This document shows, one piece after another, positions 35,066 through 43,394 of a DNA stretch of 64,000 nt. The first letter of the stretch is position 1, and every line of letters begins with the position of its first letter. The stretch comes from Hydrogenophaga sp. IBVHS1 (GTDB lineage: Bacteria > Pseudomonadota > Gammaproteobacteria > Burkholderiales > Burkholderiaceae_C): assembly GCF_002127265.1 (NCBI RefSeq), contig NZ_NFUU01000001.1:868001-932000 (forward strand), given 5' to 3'. The notes below the pieces were generated by a model. It did no database searches. It was not told the DNA's origin and saw only the letters and a list, made by a program, of their open reading frames with translations. A program made the translations under genes and the position numbers.

Positions 35066-36001
35066 ATGGACAAGGAAATCGAAACCTTGCTGCAGATGGT
35101 GAAAGACGCCAACCGCAAGCCCTTCTGGCAGAGCACACCGCAAGAGGCCCGCAGCGGCCCGATGCTCATGGCGCTGCTGTTTGGTGACCCGCCCGAGGTG
35201 CAGCGAGACGAGAGCTTCACCATTCCCTCGTCTGGCGGATTCGCGCTCCCCGTGCGCCTGTACGTGCCCTCGAACTCGCCCAAAGGCCTGATCGTCTATT
35301 TCCACGGCGGCGGCTGGGTCATCGGCACGGTGGCCGGCTACCACCCTTTCACCGCCACGCTCGCCAACCGCACCGGTTGCGCCGTGCTGTCGGTGGATTA
35401 CCGGCTCGCGCCCGAGCATCCGTTTCCCTTGCCGGTGGACGATGCGCTGGCCGCCATGCGCTGGGCCGCCTCCGCGGACGCGGCCAGGGCGATCGGTGCC
35501 GAACCGCGCGCGCTGGTGGCCATGGGCGACAGTGCCGGTGGCAACCTTGCTACGGTGGCCTCGCGCATCCACAACGCTTCGGCGCCCGCCCGCAAGGTGG
35601 ATCTGCAGGTGCTGGCCTACCCCGTGGCCGACCACGATTTCGACACTGGCAGCTACGCCGAGTTTGCCCAGGGCAACCTGCTCACCCGCAACGACATGAA
35701 GTGGTTCTGGGATCACTACTGCCCGGACGTGTCGAAGCGGTCACACCCCGATGCCTCGCCCCTGCACGCAAAAGATCTGTCGGCTTCGCCGCCGGCACTG
35801 GTGGTGACCGCCGGGCGCGACCCGCTGCGCGACGAGGGCGAGGCCTATGGCCAGCGCCTCGAGGATGCCGGCGTGCCCACCGAGGTGGTGCGCGGTGAAG
35901 GCCTGGTGCACGGGTTCCTCGCCATGATCAACTACGCGCCCAGTGCCGGGCGCGCCTTCGAGAAAATGGTGGCCGCCATCGACCGGGTGACCTCGAAGTA
36001 A
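35066..36001 (+). CDS. Alpha/beta hydrolase, hormone-sensitive lipase family
   Basis: The product is 311 aa. The oxyanion motif HGGGW is at 80-84. The nucleophile Ser156 lies in GDSAGG, the acid is probably Asp in AGRDPLRDEG, and the His is in GLVHGF. HSL-family enzymes hydrolyse short to medium esters and lactones. Placement back-to-back with the BVMO suggests hydrolysis of the ester or lactone it makes. It has an AGGAGACACGG ribosome region. An aldo/keto reductase follows after 23 bases. Confidence 0.9.
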   Translation: MDKEIETLLQMVKDANRKPFWQSTPQEARSGPMLMALLFGDPPEVQRDESFTIPSSGGFALPVRLYVPSNSPKGLIVYFHGGGWVIGTVAGYHPFTATLANRTGCAVLSVDYRLAPEHPFPLPVDDALAAMRWAASADAARAIGAEPRALVAMGDSAGGNLATVASRIHNASAPARKVDLQVLAYPVADHDFDTGSYAEFAQGNLLTRNDMKWFWDHYCPDVSKRSHPDASPLHAKDLSASPPALVVTAGRDPLRDEGEAYGQRLEDAGVPTEVVRGEGLVHGFLAMINYAPSAGRAFEKMVAAIDRVTSK

Positions 36002-36024
36002 GCAACAACCGAATGGAGACATCG

Positions 36025-37005
36025 ATGGAATACGTTCGACTCGGCCGCACCGGCCTCAAGGTGTCCCGCTTGTGCCTCGGTTGCATGACCTACGGCGAGC
36101 CCGGGCGCGGCGCGCACGAATGGACGCTGAACGAAGAGGCCAGCCGGCCGATGTTGCGCCAGGCGTTCGAGGCGGGCATCAACTTCTTCGACACCGCCAA
36201 CATCTACTCCGATGGCACCAGCGAGGAGATTCTAGGCCGCGCCATTCGCGATTTTTCCCGCCGCGACGAGGTGGTGATTGCCACCAAGCTCAACGGTGCC
36301 ATGCGGACCGATCCCAACGCTGCCGGTCTGTCGCGCAAGGCCGTGATGACTGAGGTCGACGCCAGCCTGAAGCGCCTGGGCACGGACTACATCGACCTGT
36401 ACCAGATCCACCGCTTCGACTACACCACACCGATCGAAGAGACGCTGGAAGCGCTGCACGATGTCGTCAAGGCCGGCAAGGTGCGCTACATCGGCGCGTC
36501 TTCGATGTATGCGTACCAGTTCTGCAAGGCGCTTTACCTGGCTGACCTGCATGGCTGGACGCGCTTCGTCTCCATGCAGAACCACTACAACCTGCTCTAC
36601 CGCGAGGAAGAGCGCGAGATGCTGCGCCTGTGCCGGGAAGAGGGCATCGGCGTGATCCCGTGGAGCCCGCTGGCGCGCGGCCGCCTCACGCGGGATTTTG
36701 ACGAGAAGACCTTTCGCACCGAGACCGACCAGTACGGCAAAAGCCTGCACAAGGGCCTGGGCGAAGCCGACCGCCGCGTGATCGATGCGGTGGCCACCGT
36801 GGCGACGGCGCGGGGCGTGCCGCGCGCGCAGGTGGCGCTGGCCTGGCTGGCCAGCCGCCCCGGTGTCACTGCACCCATCGTCGGTGCGTCGAAGCCGGCG
36901 CACCTGCAGGACGCCGTGGCAGCGTTGTCGCTCCAGCTCACGCCCGAGGAAATCGGGGCCCTGGAGGCGCCGTACATCCCGCACACCGTTGCGGGCTTCT
37001 CCTGA
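36025..37005 (+). CDS. Aldo/keto reductase
   Basis: The product is 326 aa. The catalytic residues are visible: Asp and Tyr in FDTANIYSDG, Lys in VIATKLNG, and His in YQIHRFDY. The C-terminal cofactor region IVGASKPAHLQDAV is typical. ATG 36025 has GGAGAC six bases upstream; an ATG at 36013 is less likely. It is co-transcribed with the hydrolase and might reduce or oxidise the hydroxy product. Confidence 0.88.
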   Translation: MEYVRLGRTGLKVSRLCLGCMTYGEPGRGAHEWTLNEEASRPMLRQAFEAGINFFDTANIYSDGTSEEILGRAIRDFSRRDEVVIATKLNGAMRTDPNAAGLSRKAVMTEVDASLKRLGTDYIDLYQIHRFDYTTPIEETLEALHDVVKAGKVRYIGASSMYAYQFCKALYLADLHGWTRFVSMQNHYNLLYREEEREMLRLCREEGIGVIPWSPLARGRLTRDFDEKTFRTETDQYGKSLHKGLGEADRRVIDAVATVATARGVPRAQVALAWLASRPGVTAPIVGASKPAHLQDAVAALSLQLTPEEIGALEAPYIPHTVAGFS

Positions 37006-37019
37006 GCGGCACAACGTTC

Positions 37020-37035
37020 TATAATGGTATGACCA
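37020..37035. promoter_or_regulatory. -10 element TATAAT abutting operator TGGT-ATG-ACCA
   Basis: TATAAT is at 37020-37025 and the perfect palindrome at 37025-37035, extended to AATGGT/ACCATT. It lies before the small-protein gene that opens the acyl-CoA operon. No strong -35 is evident, which could mean activator dependence. Confidence 0.7.
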
Positions 37036-37057
37036 TTGAATCTGAATGAGGCCTCCC

Positions 37058-37315
37058 ATGCTGAACAAGACCATTCCCGAACGCGTGTTCCAGGTGAAGG
37101 ACGCCAGCGGCCGGCAGTACAAGGTGACGCGTTACGCCTGGCTGGAGAGCGAGGCCGACGAGGCAACCTCTGCCCAGTGGCGCGAAACCTGGCACCTGCT
37201 CATGACGGAGAACGGCGGTTTTCTCGACCCCGTGGGTGATGGCCGCTACGTGATCGATGGCACCGGAACGCTCGTAGAGCCGGTCGAAGGCGAGGCTGTG
37301 GCCCAACCCGCCTGA
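37058..37315 (+). CDS. Small hypothetical protein (85 aa)
   Basis: An 85-residue soluble acidic protein opening MLNKTIPERVFQVKDASGRQ. I do not recognise a family. ATG 37058 has GAGG six bases upstream; an in-frame ATG at 37046 is less likely. It directly follows a perfect operator and a TATAAT box, and the racemase gene begins four bases after its stop. This supports a real first gene of the operon. Confidence 0.65.
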   Translation: MLNKTIPERVFQVKDASGRQYKVTRYAWLESEADEATSAQWRETWHLLMTENGGFLDPVGDGRYVIDGTGTLVEPVEGEAVAQPA

Positions 37316-37319
37316 GCGG

Positions 37320-38465
37320 ATGACGCCCCCGCGTGGCCCGCTGCACGGCATCAAGGTCATCGAGATGGCCGGCCTCGCGCCGGGCCCGTTCGCGGCCATG
37401 ATGCTGGCCGACATGGGTGCGCAGGTGCTGCGCATCGACCGCCCCGACCCCGCGCCGCGTGCCATGCCGCAGCGTTTCTACTTCACCGACCGCAACCGCC
37501 GCTCCATCGCGGTGGATCTGAAGTCGCCCGATGGCGTGGCGCTTGTCAGGCGCCTGCTCGGCGGAGCCGATGCGCTCATCGAAGGCTTTCGCCCCGGCGT
37601 GATGGAGCGGCTTGGCCTGGGCCCGGCCGAATGCCTCGCCATCAACCCGCGCCTGGTCTACGGCCGCATGACCGGTTGGGGCCAGGAGGGCCCGATGGCC
37701 ATGGCGCCGGGACACGACATCAACTACATCGCGCTGTCTGGCGCGCTGGAAGCCATTGGCGAGGCCGGACGGCCGCCGGTGCTGCCGTTGAACCTGGTGG
37801 GCGATTTTGGGGGCGGCGGCATGTACCTGGCCTTCGGCATTGCCTGCGCGCTGATTGAGGCGGCGCGCTCAGGCCAGGGGCAGGTGGTGGACGCGGCTAT
37901 GGTCGATGGCGCGGCCTCACTCATGACCTACTTCCATGGCTACCGCGCGGGCGGCAAGTGGCCGGGCAGGGGCCGCAGCGTCACCGGCGGCGGCTCGCCG
38001 TTCTACGCGGTCTACGAAACAAAAGACGGTAAATACATCAGCGTCGGCTCGGCCGAGCCCAAGTTTTACGCCGAGCTGCTGCGCCAGACCGGGCTGGACC
38101 AGGCCGGCTTGCCCGATCGCAACGATCCGGCCCACTGGCCGGTGATCCGCGAGCGGCTGGATGCCGTGTTCCGCACGCGCACGCGAGACGAGTGGTGCGC
38201 ACAGCTCGAGACCAGCGAGACCTGCTTCGCCCCCGTGCTCGACATGCAGGAGGCCGCCGCGCACCCGCACAACGCGGCGCGCAGCACCTTCATCGAGGTC
38301 GATGGCATGCTGCAGCCGGCGCCGGCACCGCGCTTTTCGCGCACGCCTTCGGCCACACCCACCGCCGGTGTGGAGCCCGGCGTGGACCTGCCGGCGGCGC
38401 TGGATGGTTGGGGACTCGAAGCCGACGAGATCGAGTCGCTGGCTGCGGCCGGGACTGTGTCGTGA
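37320..38465 (+). CDS. Alpha-methylacyl-CoA racemase
   Basis: The product is 381 aa, CaiB/BaiF fold. The racemase residues are His132 in PGHDINYIALSG and Asp162 in NLVGDFGGGG. They have the 30-residue separation known for His126/Asp156 in the mycobacterial enzyme. It epimerises 2-methylacyl-CoAs so that branched chains (isoprenoid or sterol side chains) can be beta-oxidised. It follows the small-protein gene by four bases and overlaps the next gene as GTGA. Confidence 0.88.
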   Translation: MTPPRGPLHGIKVIEMAGLAPGPFAAMMLADMGAQVLRIDRPDPAPRAMPQRFYFTDRNRRSIAVDLKSPDGVALVRRLLGGADALIEGFRPGVMERLGLGPAECLAINPRLVYGRMTGWGQEGPMAMAPGHDINYIALSGALEAIGEAGRPPVLPLNLVGDFGGGGMYLAFGIACALIEAARSGQGQVVDAAMVDGAASLMTYFHGYRAGGKWPGRGRSVTGGGSPFYAVYETKDGKYISVGSAEPKFYAELLRQTGLDQAGLPDRNDPAHWPVIRERLDAVFRTRTRDEWCAQLETSETCFAPVLDMQEAAAHPHNAARSTFIEVDGMLQPAPAPRFSRTPSATPTAGVEPGVDLPAALDGWGLEADEIESLAAAGTVS

Positions 38466-39316
38466 GCCTGCCGCCACCTGGCCCGGGCACCTGGACCCGC
38501 GATGGCCTGCAGGGCTATGCATTGCATGTGGGCCCGCTCTGGTGCGACGCCGACGGTGCACTGGCCCTGCGCATCGAAGAGCGGCACACCAACATCACCG
38601 GCCGCGTGCACGGCGGTATGGCCATGGGCCTGGCCTCCATGGCCATGGCGCAGGCCGCGTTACGCGCCGCACGCGCGGTGCGGCCTGGCGGCAAGGCCAC
38701 GCTGCTTTCATTGCACACCGAACTGATCAGCTCCGCGCAGACCGGCGACTGGGTGTTCACCGATGCGCAAGTGGTGCGCACCACGCGCACGCTGGTGTTC
38801 GTCAACGGGGGACTGCGCTCCGGCGAGCGCGTGCTCATGACGGCCACCGCCATCTACCAGATCGATGCCGGGGCGGCAGTGGGTGCGCCGGGTGCGCCTG
38901 TGCCCATGGCGCTGCACCCGAACCATGTGGTGCGCGAACCTGTTGACGCGTTCAGCGCTCACGTGGGGCCGTTTCATGTGCGCAACGACGAGCGCGGCGA
39001 ACCGGTGGGCGGACTGCAGGTGAAGCCGGTCAACCTCGACTCCCTTGGAGGCAACGAGATCGACGCCGGCATGGTGCTCATGATGGCCGACCTCTTTCTT
39101 GGTCGCCGCGCGCGCACCGTGAGCGGTTCGGTGTGCGTCACCGTGGGCATGGGCATTTCGCGCCTGGGGCCGGTGCGGCTGGGCGATGTGCTCGAAGTGG
39201 ACAGCCAAACCGAAGGCCAGCAAGGCGAAACGCTGGTGATCACCGGGCGCTTTCGTGTGAACGGGCTGCCAGTGGCCAGCGCCACCAGCCTGTGGAAAAT
39301 GGTGGAGAAAAAATGA
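38462..39316 (+). CDS. Double-hotdog acyl-CoA thioesterase (PaaI-like)
   Basis: The product is 284 aa with two hotdog domains. The first has a PaaI-type helix motif NITGRVHGGMAMGLASMAM at about residues 45-63. The second has GNEIDAGMVLMMADLF. It probably hydrolyses an acyl- or aryl-CoA thioester. The GTG start at 38462 overlaps the racemase stop (GTGA). Tandem hotdogs in one chain are common in larger thioesterases. Confidence 0.8.
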   Translation: MSLPPPGPGTWTRDGLQGYALHVGPLWCDADGALALRIEERHTNITGRVHGGMAMGLASMAMAQAALRAARAVRPGGKATLLSLHTELISSAQTGDWVFTDAQVVRTTRTLVFVNGGLRSGERVLMTATAIYQIDAGAAVGAPGAPVPMALHPNHVVREPVDAFSAHVGPFHVRNDERGEPVGGLQVKPVNLDSLGGNEIDAGMVLMMADLFLGRRARTVSGSVCVTVGMGISRLGPVRLGDVLEVDSQTEGQQGETLVITGRFRVNGLPVASATSLWKMVEKK

Positions 39317-40206
39317 ACCCCGCATCACCCCCATTGACCAAGCCCTTGCGCTCGGCTTCCACGCTCATCCTGTTGCGCGACTCGGAAGACGGGCCGCAGG
39401 TGCTCATGCTCAAGCGCCACGGTCTCTCCGAGGTGCTGGCGGGTGCTTTTGTGTTCCCGGGTGGCAAGCTTGATGCGCCAGACACCGAGCTGCAGGACAG
39501 CCAGCACCTCGATGAGTCGGCCAGCGCGCTGCACGCGCGGCTGGGCGAGAACGATATCGACACCGCCACCGCCGCAGGCCTGTATGTGGCCGCGTTGCGC
39601 GAGACGTTTGAAGAATCTGGCCTGCTGCTGGCCGAAGATTTGGTCCCTGCGCGCGCCGAGGAAGCGCTGGCCCGCCTGGCCGACGGCATGGCCTTCAACA
39701 CCTTGCTGGCCGAGATGGGCCTGCGGCTGCGCGTGGGTGCGCTCGCGCCGTGGTCGCGCTGGATCACGCCACCCGATTCACCCAACAAGCGTTTTGACAC
39801 CCGCTTCTTCGTGGCGCGGGCACCTGTGGGCCTGGCCCGTCACGACGAGCGCGAGACCACGGAAGCACGCTGGGTGCAGCCGCGCCCCGCGCTGCAAAGC
39901 TACTGGCGGGGTGAACTCACGCTGGCTCCGCCGCAGATCATGACGCTGGCGCACCTGGCGCGGCATGGCAGCGTGGACAGTGCGCTGGCCGAGGCACGCG
40001 GGCGTCTGCCCGCCTTGATTCAGCCGCATGTGATCCGCGACCCCGAGGGCCGCACCATGTGCTACCCCGGCGACGCGTTGCACCCCGTGCGCGAGCGCGC
40101 GATGCCGGGGCCGCTGCGGCTGTTGACGCGGGGTCAGCGGTACGAACCGGCAGACGGCTTTGAAGCATTTTTCGCCGCACCCACCGAGGTCGTGCATGGC
40201 CGCTGA
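39313..40206 (+). CDS. Nudix hydrolase, NUDT19-like (acyl-CoA diphosphatase type)
   Basis: The product is 297 aa. FVFPGGKLD at about 47-54 begins the Nudix box, but its second half RETFEESGLLL starts only near residue 96. The box is thus split by an insertion of about 35-40 residues, the arrangement known for NUDT19/RP2p acyl-CoA diphosphatases. It may cleave CoA or acyl-CoA at the diphosphate. The start overlaps the thioesterase stop (ATGA). The operon contains three CoA-handling enzymes. Confidence 0.82.
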   Translation: MNPASPPLTKPLRSASTLILLRDSEDGPQVLMLKRHGLSEVLAGAFVFPGGKLDAPDTELQDSQHLDESASALHARLGENDIDTATAAGLYVAALRETFEESGLLLAEDLVPARAEEALARLADGMAFNTLLAEMGLRLRVGALAPWSRWITPPDSPNKRFDTRFFVARAPVGLARHDERETTEARWVQPRPALQSYWRGELTLAPPQIMTLAHLARHGSVDSALAEARGRLPALIQPHVIRDPEGRTMCYPGDALHPVRERAMPGPLRLLTRGQRYEPADGFEAFFAAPTEVVHGR

Positions 40207-40303
40207 CATTCCCGCGTTCGACACCCTCCAGCTGGAGCTGCAAGGCGCGCTGGCCTGGATCTCCCTGCCGCAGAAACGCCCACCCCGGTTCAACGGCACC
40301 TGA
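40196..40303 (+). pseudogene. Truncated enoyl-CoA hydratase N-terminus (35 aa remnant)
   Basis: A 35-codon frame begins at ATG 40196, overlapping the Nudix stop by 11 bases. It reads FDTLQLELQGALAWISL followed by PQKRPPRFNGT, which closely resembles the first strands of crotonase-family proteins (usually ISLNRPQKRNAFN). It then stops, and the next gene starts seven bases later. The body of the enzyme is missing. An internal deletion during operon evolution is the simplest explanation. A genuine small peptide cannot be excluded. Confidence 0.6.
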
Positions 40304-40309
40304 ATCAAC

Positions 40310-41554
40310 ATGAACAGCTCCCCACCCACACCCACCCAGACCCGACTGCAAGCCACCGCCCTGGGCGGTCTGCGCGTGATCGATTTCACCCACTTCATCG
40401 CCGGCCCCATGGCCACCATGATCCTGGCCGATGCCGGTGCCGACGTCATCAAGATCGAGAAACCCAAGGGCGACGACCAGCGCTATTTCGCGCCCTCCGA
40501 AGCCAGCCTGGACGGGCAGGGCGCCAGCTTCCTCTGGGCGAACCGCAACAAGCGCAGCATCACACTGGACCTCAAGACCGATGCCGGCCGCGCCATTGCG
40601 CAGGCGCTGGTGCGAGATGCCGATGTCGTGGTGGAGAACTTCACCTCGCGCGTGATGGCGCAGTACGGGCTGGACTACGAGACGCTTTCGCGCGACAACC
40701 CGGGCCTGATCTACTGCTCGGTTTCGGCGTTCGGCCGCACCGGCGAGCTGGCCGACCGCGCCGGCTTCGACACCATCATGCAGGCCGAGAGCGGCTTCAT
40801 GTCGCTCACTGGTTACGCCGATCGGGACGGTGTGCGAACCGGCCCGGCGGTGATGGACATGGCATGCGCCATGATGGCGAGCAACGCGATCCTGATTGCC
40901 CTGGCCGCACGCCACCGCACCGGCCAGGGCCAGCATGTCGATGTGCCGCTGTTCGACACCGGGGTGCTCATGACCGGCTTCATGACCGCGCAATACCTCT
41001 TCAGCGGCAAGGTGCCCAAGCGCAACGGCAACGTGAGCAACGACGCGGTGCCCAGCGGTGTGTTCCCCACGGCCGACCTGCCGCTCTTTCTCACCTGCAC
41101 CAGCACCTCGCTGTTTCGCCGGCTCTTCATCGACGTGCTGAACATGCCCGAGGTGGGCGACGATCCCGGGTTGCAGCGCATCGATGGGCGCCTCGCGCAG
41201 CGCGAGCGTGTGATCGACATCCTGAACCGCATATTTGCCACCGACACGCGAGAGAACTGGCTGGCGCGCCTGGACCAGGCCAAGGTGCCGGCCGGCGCCG
41301 TGCGCACGCTGCCCGAGGCGCTGGAATCGCGTGAAGTGAAGGTGCGCGGGCTGGTCACGCAGGTGCCGCACCCCACCGCCGGCAGCGTGCCCAACGTGGC
41401 CCTACCGCTGCATTTTTCGGGTACGCCCGTGGTGCCGCCGGTGGCCGCACCGATGCTGGGGCAACACACCAGCGAGGTGCTGCGGGAGGTACTGGGCTAT
41501 TCGGAGGCAAAGATCGCCGAGCTGCGGGCAGCGGGCGTGCTCGGCCTCACATGA
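40310..41554 (+). CDS. Type III (CaiB/BaiF) acyl-CoA transferase
   Basis: The product is 414 aa. The N-terminal VIDFTHFIAGPMATMILADAGADVIKIE is the family opening. The catalytic Asp that forms the acyl-anhydride lies in PAVMDMACAMMASNA. It moves CoA from a donor such as succinyl-CoA to an organic acid. It ends the 37058-41554 operon. Its closest relative in the window is 46005-47315, which shares the DFTHFIAGP opening and SNRNKRS region. It overlaps the convergent EthD gene by eight bases. Confidence 0.9.
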   Translation: MNSSPPTPTQTRLQATALGGLRVIDFTHFIAGPMATMILADAGADVIKIEKPKGDDQRYFAPSEASLDGQGASFLWANRNKRSITLDLKTDAGRAIAQALVRDADVVVENFTSRVMAQYGLDYETLSRDNPGLIYCSVSAFGRTGELADRAGFDTIMQAESGFMSLTGYADRDGVRTGPAVMDMACAMMASNAILIALAARHRTGQGQHVDVPLFDTGVLMTGFMTAQYLFSGKVPKRNGNVSNDAVPSGVFPTADLPLFLTCTSTSLFRRLFIDVLNMPEVGDDPGLQRIDGRLAQRERVIDILNRIFATDTRENWLARLDQAKVPAGAVRTLPEALESREVKVRGLVTQVPHPTAGSVPNVALPLHFSGTPVVPPVAAPMLGQHTSEVLREVLGYSEAKIAELRAAGVLGLT

Positions 41555-42227
41555 TGCGAACCGCGTTCACCGCGTAGGCGGCCAGTGGTTCGTAAGCCGG
41601 GTGCTGGTGGATGAACGCCTGCCCGGCGGGCGAGGCCACCCAGTCGCGCAGTTGCTGCGCGCTCTCGAAGAACAACTCGGCCATGGCCTCCACTGGCACC
41701 TTGCCACTGGGCACGTTGGCCGACACCGGGTGCGCGCTGTCCACCACGGTGTTCTGCACGTAGGCGAAGGGCCCGCCCTCGGTGGGTGCGAGCAGAGTGG
41801 GCTGTGCACCTTGCGGAGCTGCCTTGCGCAAACGGGAGAGCACCAGCAGCTTGTTGGCGGGCCCTCCGGGCGCGCGCCCTTCTTCAGGCACGGGTGCGGT
41901 GCCGAACACCGGCTCGCCCGCCAGCACCAGAATGGTGATGGCGCCCTGAAAGTTCGGGATGTCTCGCTTGACGGCTGCGTACTCGGGCGACTGTTCGCAA
42001 CGTTCCATGGCGGCCACGTCGTCGAACCACTGCTGCGAGATGCCACCCACCTCGTGATCGGGGAAGGGCTGCACCTCGAACAGGCGCTCGCGGATGTGGT
42101 TCTGAAAATAGCGGTGCACGCCCGGCATGAAACTGGCCAGGTGCCCGTGCACCTGGAACCAGTGGTCACCGAACTGCGCTTCGCTGATGCCTTCTTTTCG
42201 ACTGAAGACGCCCGAGCGAAAGATCAT
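41547..42227 (-). CDS. EthD-domain protein
   Basis: The product is 226 aa. It opens with MIFRSGVFSRKEGISEAQFGDHWFQVHGHLASFMPGVHRYFQNHI across two EthD-type elements, including the conserved WxxxHGHL segment. The C-terminal half (AMAELFFESAQQLRDWVASPAG) looks like a second EthD repeat. The function is unknown; relatives act as lactone isomerases or dehydratases. It lies downstream of a TctC gene with a structured repeat between them. Confidence 0.75.
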   Translation of the reverse strand: MIFRSGVFSRKEGISEAQFGDHWFQVHGHLASFMPGVHRYFQNHIRERLFEVQPFPDHEVGGISQQWFDDVAAMERCEQSPEYAAVKRDIPNFQGAITILVLAGEPVFGTAPVPEEGRAPGGPANKLLVLSRLRKAAPQGAQPTLLAPTEGGPFAYVQNTVVDSAHPVSANVPSGKVPVEAMAELFFESAQQLRDWVASPAGQAFIHQHPAYEPLAAYAVNAVRIM

Positions 42228-42260
42228 GAAAAACCCCTGCGATGGAGAACGTCTGATCGC

Positions 42261-42341
42261 GAAACACCGCGGAACCGGCTTTGCCGGGCCGCTGGTGTTG
42301 CCCCCTTGAGGGGGTAGCGCGAAGCGCTGCGGGGGTGGGCC
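42261..42341. repeat. Intergenic structured repeat, copy 2
   Basis: It is nearly identical to 22954-23041 over the first ~55 bases, with a variant GC-rich tail (GCGC-GAA-GCGC). It lies just downstream of a minus-strand TctC stop, as copy 1 does, consistent with a terminator role. Confidence 0.8.
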
Positions 42342-42345
42342 ATGC

Positions 42346-43350
42346 TCAGGTCGGGGTGATGTTGAGGCGTTTGATCAGGTCGCCCCAGAGCTTGCTGTCG
42401 CGCTGCACGATCTTGGCAAACTCATCGCCACCCACTTGCGATGGCGTGCCGCCACCCTTGCGAACGATGGCCTGGAATTCCGGGTCGGACGTCATGGCCT
42501 GCACCGCCTGCATCAGCTTGGCCTGAACGGCGGGCGGCAGGTTGGCCGGTGCCACCATGCCGAACAGCTGTTCGGGAAGCAGCACGTTGTAGCCCGCTTC
42601 CTTGATCGAAGGCACATTGGGCAGCGATGCATCGCGCGTGTCGCCGGTAACGGCCAGCGCCTTGATGCGCCCACTGTTGATGAGGGCGATCGAGCTGGGC
42701 ACCGACTGCCACGCGTAGTGCACGTCGCCGGCCATGATGGCGGCGTCGGTCTCGGGGCCGGTCTTGTAGGGAATGTGCACGGCCTGAATGCCCACGTCGG
42801 CGTTGAACTGCTCGGCCGCAAGGTGGATACTGTTGCCGATGCCTGAAGAACCGAAGTTGAGCTTGCCGGGCTTGGACTTGGCTAGCGCGATGAACTCGCT
42901 CACGGTGTTCACGCCCAGCGCGGGCGCCACCACCAGCACTTGCCGTGTGGTCTGGATCAGGCCGAGGTAGGTGAACGACTTCACCACGTCGTAACCCGTG
43001 TTCTTGATCAGGTGCGGGGCCGACGTCATGGCGGTGCTGGTGCCCATGCCGATGGTGTAGCCATCGGGTGCCGCGCGCGCCACGGCAGAAAGGCCGATGG
43101 TGCCCGAGCCGCCCAGCTTCACGTCAACGATCATGCTGCCGTTCATGGTCTTTGCCATGTGCAGCGCGATCTGACGCGCCAGGAAATCGACCGCACCACC
43201 GAAGGGTGCAATCAGCGTGATGGGACGCTCCGGGTAGCCCGATTGCGCGAATGCCAGCGAGGGCAGCGCGCCGATGCTGGCAGCGCCACCGGCCAGGGCA
43301 GCCAGGCGCAGCGTGGCGGTGCGGCGGGAAATGGAGTGGGAATCTTTCAT
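42346..43350 (-). CDS. TctC/Bug family substrate-binding protein
   Basis: The product is 334 aa. Its leader has a twin-arginine-like pair (SRRTATLRLAAL) before AFAQ, then YPERPITLIAPFGG. The family motif KPGKLNFGSSGIGNSIHL is present. It is a periplasmic receptor for an organic acid, lacking TctAB partners here. It lies 44 bases downstream of a FAH-family gene. Confidence 0.9.
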   Translation of the reverse strand: MKDSHSISRRTATLRLAALAGGAASIGALPSLAFAQSGYPERPITLIAPFGGAVDFLARQIALHMAKTMNGSMIVDVKLGGSGTIGLSAVARAAPDGYTIGMGTSTAMTSAPHLIKNTGYDVVKSFTYLGLIQTTRQVLVVAPALGVNTVSEFIALAKSKPGKLNFGSSGIGNSIHLAAEQFNADVGIQAVHIPYKTGPETDAAIMAGDVHYAWQSVPSSIALINSGRIKALAVTGDTRDASLPNVPSIKEAGYNVLLPEQLFGMVAPANLPPAVQAKLMQAVQAMTSDPEFQAIVRKGGGTPSQVGGDEFAKIVQRDSKLWGDLIKRLNITPT

Positions 43351-43394
43351 GGGTGTCTCCTAGGGGTGGTTGCGCGGTCGCGGGGGGAAAGGGT

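Noticed and set aside
37320-38465. Calling this gene another CoA-transferase
   Set aside because: The GHDINY His and NLVGD Asp with 30-residue spacing match alpha-methylacyl-CoA racemase rather than CaiB-type transferases.
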